Assembly: GCA_023266575.1 (NCBI GenBank) | Contig: JAHFPV010000003.1 | Span: 62,001 to 126,000 of the forward strand | Length of the DNA stretch: 64,000 nt | Source of the DNA: Sphingobium sp. | GTDB taxonomy: Bacteria > Pseudomonadota > Alphaproteobacteria > Sphingomonadales > Sphingomonadaceae | Direction of reading: 5' to 3' | In this document: positions 61,089-64,000 of the stretch, in pieces | How the letters are laid out: every line of letters starts with the position of its first letter | Numbering within the stretch: the stretch's first letter is position 1 | Position numbers and translations under genes: made by a program | Notes under the pieces: generated by a model | Database searches by the model: none | Seen by the model: the letters and a program-made list of their open reading frames with translations, nothing else | What the model was told of the DNA's origin: nothing

Positions 61089-61919
61089 TTAATCACCCAA
61101 CCAACCGGATATTATCTCGCCCTTATGCCCTTGCGGCGCCAACGCCGCGCGCAGAGCCTCCAGCAGTGGCGGCAGTGCCTGGGTGAAGGCGTAAGGCGGA
61201 TTGACGATGAAGAGACCCGCGCCGTTATAGAGTCCGGGCTGCTCGCTATCGTATAGCCAATGCTCGGTCCGCAGCAATTTGGGTATGCCAAGATTGCGCA
61301 ATTGCGTCACCCACCGCGAGTGCGTGGCCCGGTCTTTCAGCGGAAACCAGATCACCGTAACACCATGCGCCCATTTGCGGTGAGCGGCGGCCAGGGTGGC
61401 GGTGATGCGGGCGCGTTCGTCCGGCTGCTCGTAGGGCGGATCGACCACCACCACGCCGCGAGGCGTTCGGGGCGGCAGCATCGCGAGCCACAGTTCGTAG
61501 GCGTCGCGTTCATGCACGGCGGCGCGGCTGTTCCGCATCACGCCGCGCAGGGCGTAAGCGTCCTGCGGGTGCTTTTCGTTGAGGATCAGCAAATCCTGCG
61601 GACGCAAAAGCTGCGCCAGTATCTGCGGCGATCCGGGGTAAAGATGCGGCTCACCATCCATATTCACCGCCTGCACGGCGGCGCGATAGTCGTCCAGCAA
61701 AGGGTTCGGGTCGGCAAAGGCTCGGCGCACGCCCTGCATGGCCTCGCCGGTGCGTTGGGCTTCGTCGCCGCCAAGGTCGTAAAGCCCGCAGCCGGCATGG
61801 GTATCGATCAGCGTCAGCGCGCCCTGCTTGAGTTGCAAGGCCCGCACCAAGGCAATCAGAAGGCTGTGTTTTACGACATCGGCGCTGTTGCCGGCATGGA
61901 AGGAATGGCGGTAATTCAT
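61089..61919 (-). CDS. rlmJ: 23S rRNA (adenine2030-N6)-methyltransferase
   Basis: 276 residues: MNYRHSFHAGNSADVVKHSL start typical of RlmJ, LIDTHAGCGLYDLGGDEA, and the catalytic VVVDPPYEQPDE (DPPY). Housekeeping rRNA modification. The next 260 bases upstream (61920-62179) show no gene or clear signal. Confidence 0.95.
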   Translation of the reverse strand: MNYRHSFHAGNSADVVKHSLLIALVRALQLKQGALTLIDTHAGCGLYDLGGDEAQRTGEAMQGVRRAFADPNPLLDDYRAAVQAVNMDGEPHLYPGSPQILAQLLRPQDLLILNEKHPQDAYALRGVMRNSRAAVHERDAYELWLAMLPPRTPRGVVVVDPPYEQPDERARITATLAAAHRKWAHGVTVIWFPLKDRATHSRWVTQLRNLGIPKLLRTEHWLYDSEQPGLYNGAGLFIVNPPYAFTQALPPLLEALRAALAPQGHKGEIISGWLGD

Positions 61920-62179
61920 TGTGACCCAAAAACCTTGACGACCGGCCTTTACACGAGCGGATGGACTTTCCGCAAAGCGAAGTTACGGCAGCGCCGCTAT
62001 GGCTGTGCGCGCCAGGCGAGGTGACCGATCCGGTGCCTGCATAAGGGGCGGGCGGAAACCGGATCGCGGATGACGATTACGCCGCAAGGGTCACGAAGCG
62101 TCTTTCCTTGCAGTTTCCGATCGACGAGATGGCGTTCCAGTGAGAAATTTTTGTTTAATTTCAATTATTGATAACCAGG

Positions 62180-62270
62180 TGGCGGAGCGGCAGGGATTCG
62201 AACCCTGGATACGCTTTTGGCGTATACTCACTTTCCAGGCGAGCGCCTTCGACCACTCGGCCACCGCTCC
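62180..62270 (-). tRNA. tRNA-Ser (anticodon GGA)
   Basis: Reads from 62270 towards 62180: acceptor GGAGCGG pairs with CCGCTCC, anticodon loop CTGGAAA, a long variable arm (GTATACGC/GCGTATCC region), T-loop GGTTCGAATCC and encoded CCA at the 3' end. Long variable arm and GGA anticodon identify tRNA-Ser. Confidence 0.97.
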
Positions 62271-62363
62271 GCATTGCACTGGAAGTCGCGCTCCCTATCG
62301 CGGCGAAGGCGGCTAGGCAAGGGGATGCTTTACTTTCCTGTGCGGTGGCGCTCTGATCGGCGT

Positions 62364-63254
62364 ATGATCCGTTTTTTCGCGCCCGCGCTGCTCGCTTTTG
62401 TCGCTGCTTCTGCCGCTATCGCCGCTGATCCGCCCGCAACCCCCGCTGCCGTCGTGGCGACTGCGCCAGCCAGCGCCTGGCGCGCGATCGCGGCGGAGGA
62501 TATGCTGGTGATGACGATCGAGGGGGGCAAGCGGGTGGTGATCCAGGTCGCGCCCGGCTTTGCGCCGCGCCATGTTGCCAATATTCGCGCGCTGGCCAGG
62601 GCGCATTGGTGGGACGGGACCAGCATCAACCGGGTGCAGGATAATTATGTCGTGCAATGGGGCGATGTGACGGAAAAGAAGCCGCTGCCGCCCGGCCTGT
62701 CGTCGACCAGTTCCGCCGATTATGTCCGATCGATCGCCAATGTGCGGCTGGCGATCACGCCATCGCCCTCGGCCGACGCCTATGCGCCCCAGACCGGCTA
62801 TGTCGACGGCTGGCCGATGGCGATGGACGGCGACGGGGCGTGGCTGCCACATTGCTACGGCTTTGTGGGCGTAGGCCGCAATGTTTCGCCCGACGCGGGG
62901 ACGGGGGCGGAACTCTATGCGGTGAACGGGCAGGCGCCGCGCCAGCTTGACCGCAATATCGCCGTGGTCGGCCGGGTGATCGAGGGGATGGCGCATCTGT
63001 CCAGCCTGCCGCGCGGGTCAGGCGAACTGGGTTTCTACACGGCGGACGAGAAAAAAGTGCCGATCCTGTCGGCGCGGCTGGCGAGCGACTTGCCCGACGC
63101 CCAAAGGCCGCGTTTTCAGGCGATGGACGTCGCCTCGCCCAGCTTTGCCACCTATCTGCACCTACGCGCCAACCGGAAGGATGATTTTTATGATCGGCCC
63201 GCTGGCGGGGTCGATCTGTGCAATGCGCCGGTGCCCGTAAGGGCCGCGCCTTAA
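62364..63254 (+). CDS. Cyclophilin-type peptidyl-prolyl isomerase, exported
   Basis: 296 residues: signal peptide (MIRFFAPALLAFVAASAAIA), then cyclophilin-like domain (MLVMTIEGGKRVVIQVAPGF, APRHVANIRALARAHWWDGT), ending with AGGVDLCNAPV. Divergent insertion of YVDGWPMAMDGDGAWLPHCY compared with short cyclophilins. ATG 62364 starts the signal peptide. Probable periplasmic foldase. Confidence 0.85.
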   Translation: MIRFFAPALLAFVAASAAIAADPPATPAAVVATAPASAWRAIAAEDMLVMTIEGGKRVVIQVAPGFAPRHVANIRALARAHWWDGTSINRVQDNYVVQWGDVTEKKPLPPGLSSTSSADYVRSIANVRLAITPSPSADAYAPQTGYVDGWPMAMDGDGAWLPHCYGFVGVGRNVSPDAGTGAELYAVNGQAPRQLDRNIAVVGRVIEGMAHLSSLPRGSGELGFYTADEKKVPILSARLASDLPDAQRPRFQAMDVASPSFATYLHLRANRKDDFYDRPAGGVDLCNAPVPVRAAP

Positions 63255-63312
63255 CGGAACATTCGTCGCGTCATTCGCGCTATAGCCGCAACAGGATAGC
63301 GGGAGAGAGCGG

Positions 63313-64000
63313 ATGATCGTCGGCACCGTCAAGGAAATCAAGAATCACGAATATCGCGTCGGCCTGACCCCCGAAAGCGTCCATGAACTGACCGCGCATG
63401 GCCATGACGTGCTGGTGGAGACGGGCGCAGGCGAGGGGATTGGGGCGCATGACGCGCTGTACGAGAAAGCGGGCGCGCGGATCGTCGCGACCGCGGCGGC
63501 GGTGTTCGCCAGCGCCGACATGATCGTCAAGGTCAAGGAGCCGCAGGTCGATGAGCGCGCCATGCTGCGGTCGGGGCAGATCCTCTACACCTATCTGCAT
63601 CTGGCCCCCGATCCCGACCAGACCCGCGACCTGATCGCCAGCCGGGCCATCTGCATCGCCTATGAAACGGTGACGGACGATCATGGCGGCCTGCCCTTGC
63701 TCAAACCCATGAGCCAGGTCGCGGGCCGCATGGCGATACAGGCCGGGGCGACCGCGCTGGAAAAGGCGCATGGCGGGCGTGGCGTGCTGCTGGGCGGAGT
63801 GCCGGGCGTGCTGCCTGCCAAGGTCGCGGTGATCGGTGGCGGTGTGGTGGGCTTCAACGCGGCGCAGATGGCGGCGGGTCTTGGCGCGGACGTCACCATC
63901 CTCGATCGCAGCCCCGAAGTGCTGGAGCGGCTGGGCATGTATTTCGAGGCGCGGGCCAAGACGCGCTTTTCCAACCGCGCGAACCTCGCCGAATGTGTCG
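63313..64000 (+). CDS. ald: Alanine dehydrogenase (3' partial)
   Basis: At least 229 residues; the frame is open at the right edge. N-terminal [48 protein letters not shown], and the NAD-binding [20 protein letters not shown]. It deaminates alanine to pyruvate and ammonium or runs in reverse. No Lrp-type regulator upstream is seen within the 58-base gap. Confidence 0.93.
   Translation, partial: MIVGTVKEIKNHEYRVGLTPESVHELTAHGHDVLVETGAGEGIGAHDALYEKAGARIVATAAAVFASADMIVKVKEPQVDERAMLRSGQILYTYLHLAPDPDQTRDLIASRAICIAYETVTDDHGGLPLLKPMSQVAGRMAIQAGATALEKAHGGRGVLLGGVPGVLPAKVAVIGGGVVGFNAAQMAAGLGADVTILDRSPEVLERLGMYFEARAKTRFSNRANLAECV

Noticed and set aside
62180-62270. tRNA gene as an island attachment site
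   Set aside because: No partial duplicate of the tRNA 3' end and no integrase is found in the window.

Overview
The window is a GC-rich (mid-60s %) bacterial chromosome segment, with dense gene packing, ATGA and TGATG overlaps and alphaproteobacterial gene order. The set ChvG/ChvI beside pckA, NasS/NasT, a Rieske-type NirD, lpiA/acvB homologues, many small palindromic repeats and an alginate-export-type porin in the nitrate cluster points to Sphingomonadaceae (Sphingobium- or Sphingomonas-like). The taxon is inference; no rRNA or marker search was possible.

Layout. 1-3773: tripartite EmrAB-type drug efflux (outer-membrane factor cut by the left edge). 3821-14826: a complete nitrate assimilation locus: NasT/NasS regulators, nitrate MFS transporter, an outer-membrane porin, NirB, a Rieske NirD, nitrate reductase and the siroheme methyltransferase CobA. 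Two leaders (5673-5798 and 8440-8565) carry paired hairpins followed by a terminator, the arrangement expected for NasT (ANTAR) antitermination. 14860-22503: the soluble NAD-dependent molybdenum formate dehydrogenase (fdsGBADC) with a LysR regulator and mobA. An identical dyad, TGATAG-N7-CTATCA, precedes both lysR/mobA and fdsG. 22583-27570: a cobalamin riboswitch and btuB, then btuF, btuC and btuD. 27571-37931: housekeeping genes (LpoA-like lipoprotein, rsmI, yraN, gshB, dedA, xerC, an MBL hydrolase, nadA, nadC, RNase T2, DUF4112). 38227-45371: a peptide-binding lipoprotein, chvGI, pckA, a small EF-hand-like protein and ferredoxin-NADP reductase. 45372-50167: repeats, a DUF885 peptidase-like protein, a VapBC toxin-antitoxin pair and a DUF2971 protein of lower GC. 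50168-52645: NfeD, SPFH and a CitE-like lyase. 52656-60920: a membrane-lipid module (VirJ-like, DUF2147, MprF/LpiA, AcvB) facing a divergent PDZ protein and two-component system, with a 59-residue His/Lys/Thr-rich secreted peptide behind it. 61089-64000: rlmJ, tRNA-Ser(GGA), a cyclophilin and alanine dehydrogenase (cut by the right edge).

How it works together. Nitrate and formate metabolism share Mo-bisMGD (mobA, fdhD) and siroheme (cobA). Each pathway has its own switch: RNA antitermination for nitrate and, probably, a LysR operator for formate.

The most interesting non-gene signals are a REPIN-like palindrome read through in frame inside fdsB, a 267-bp MITE with 24-bp perfect terminal inverted repeats and TA flanks that supplies a neighbour's stop codon, and two tandem CTAG-bounded stem-loops at 45428-45596. 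The best candidate for an under-described system is the lipid module at 52656-60920.
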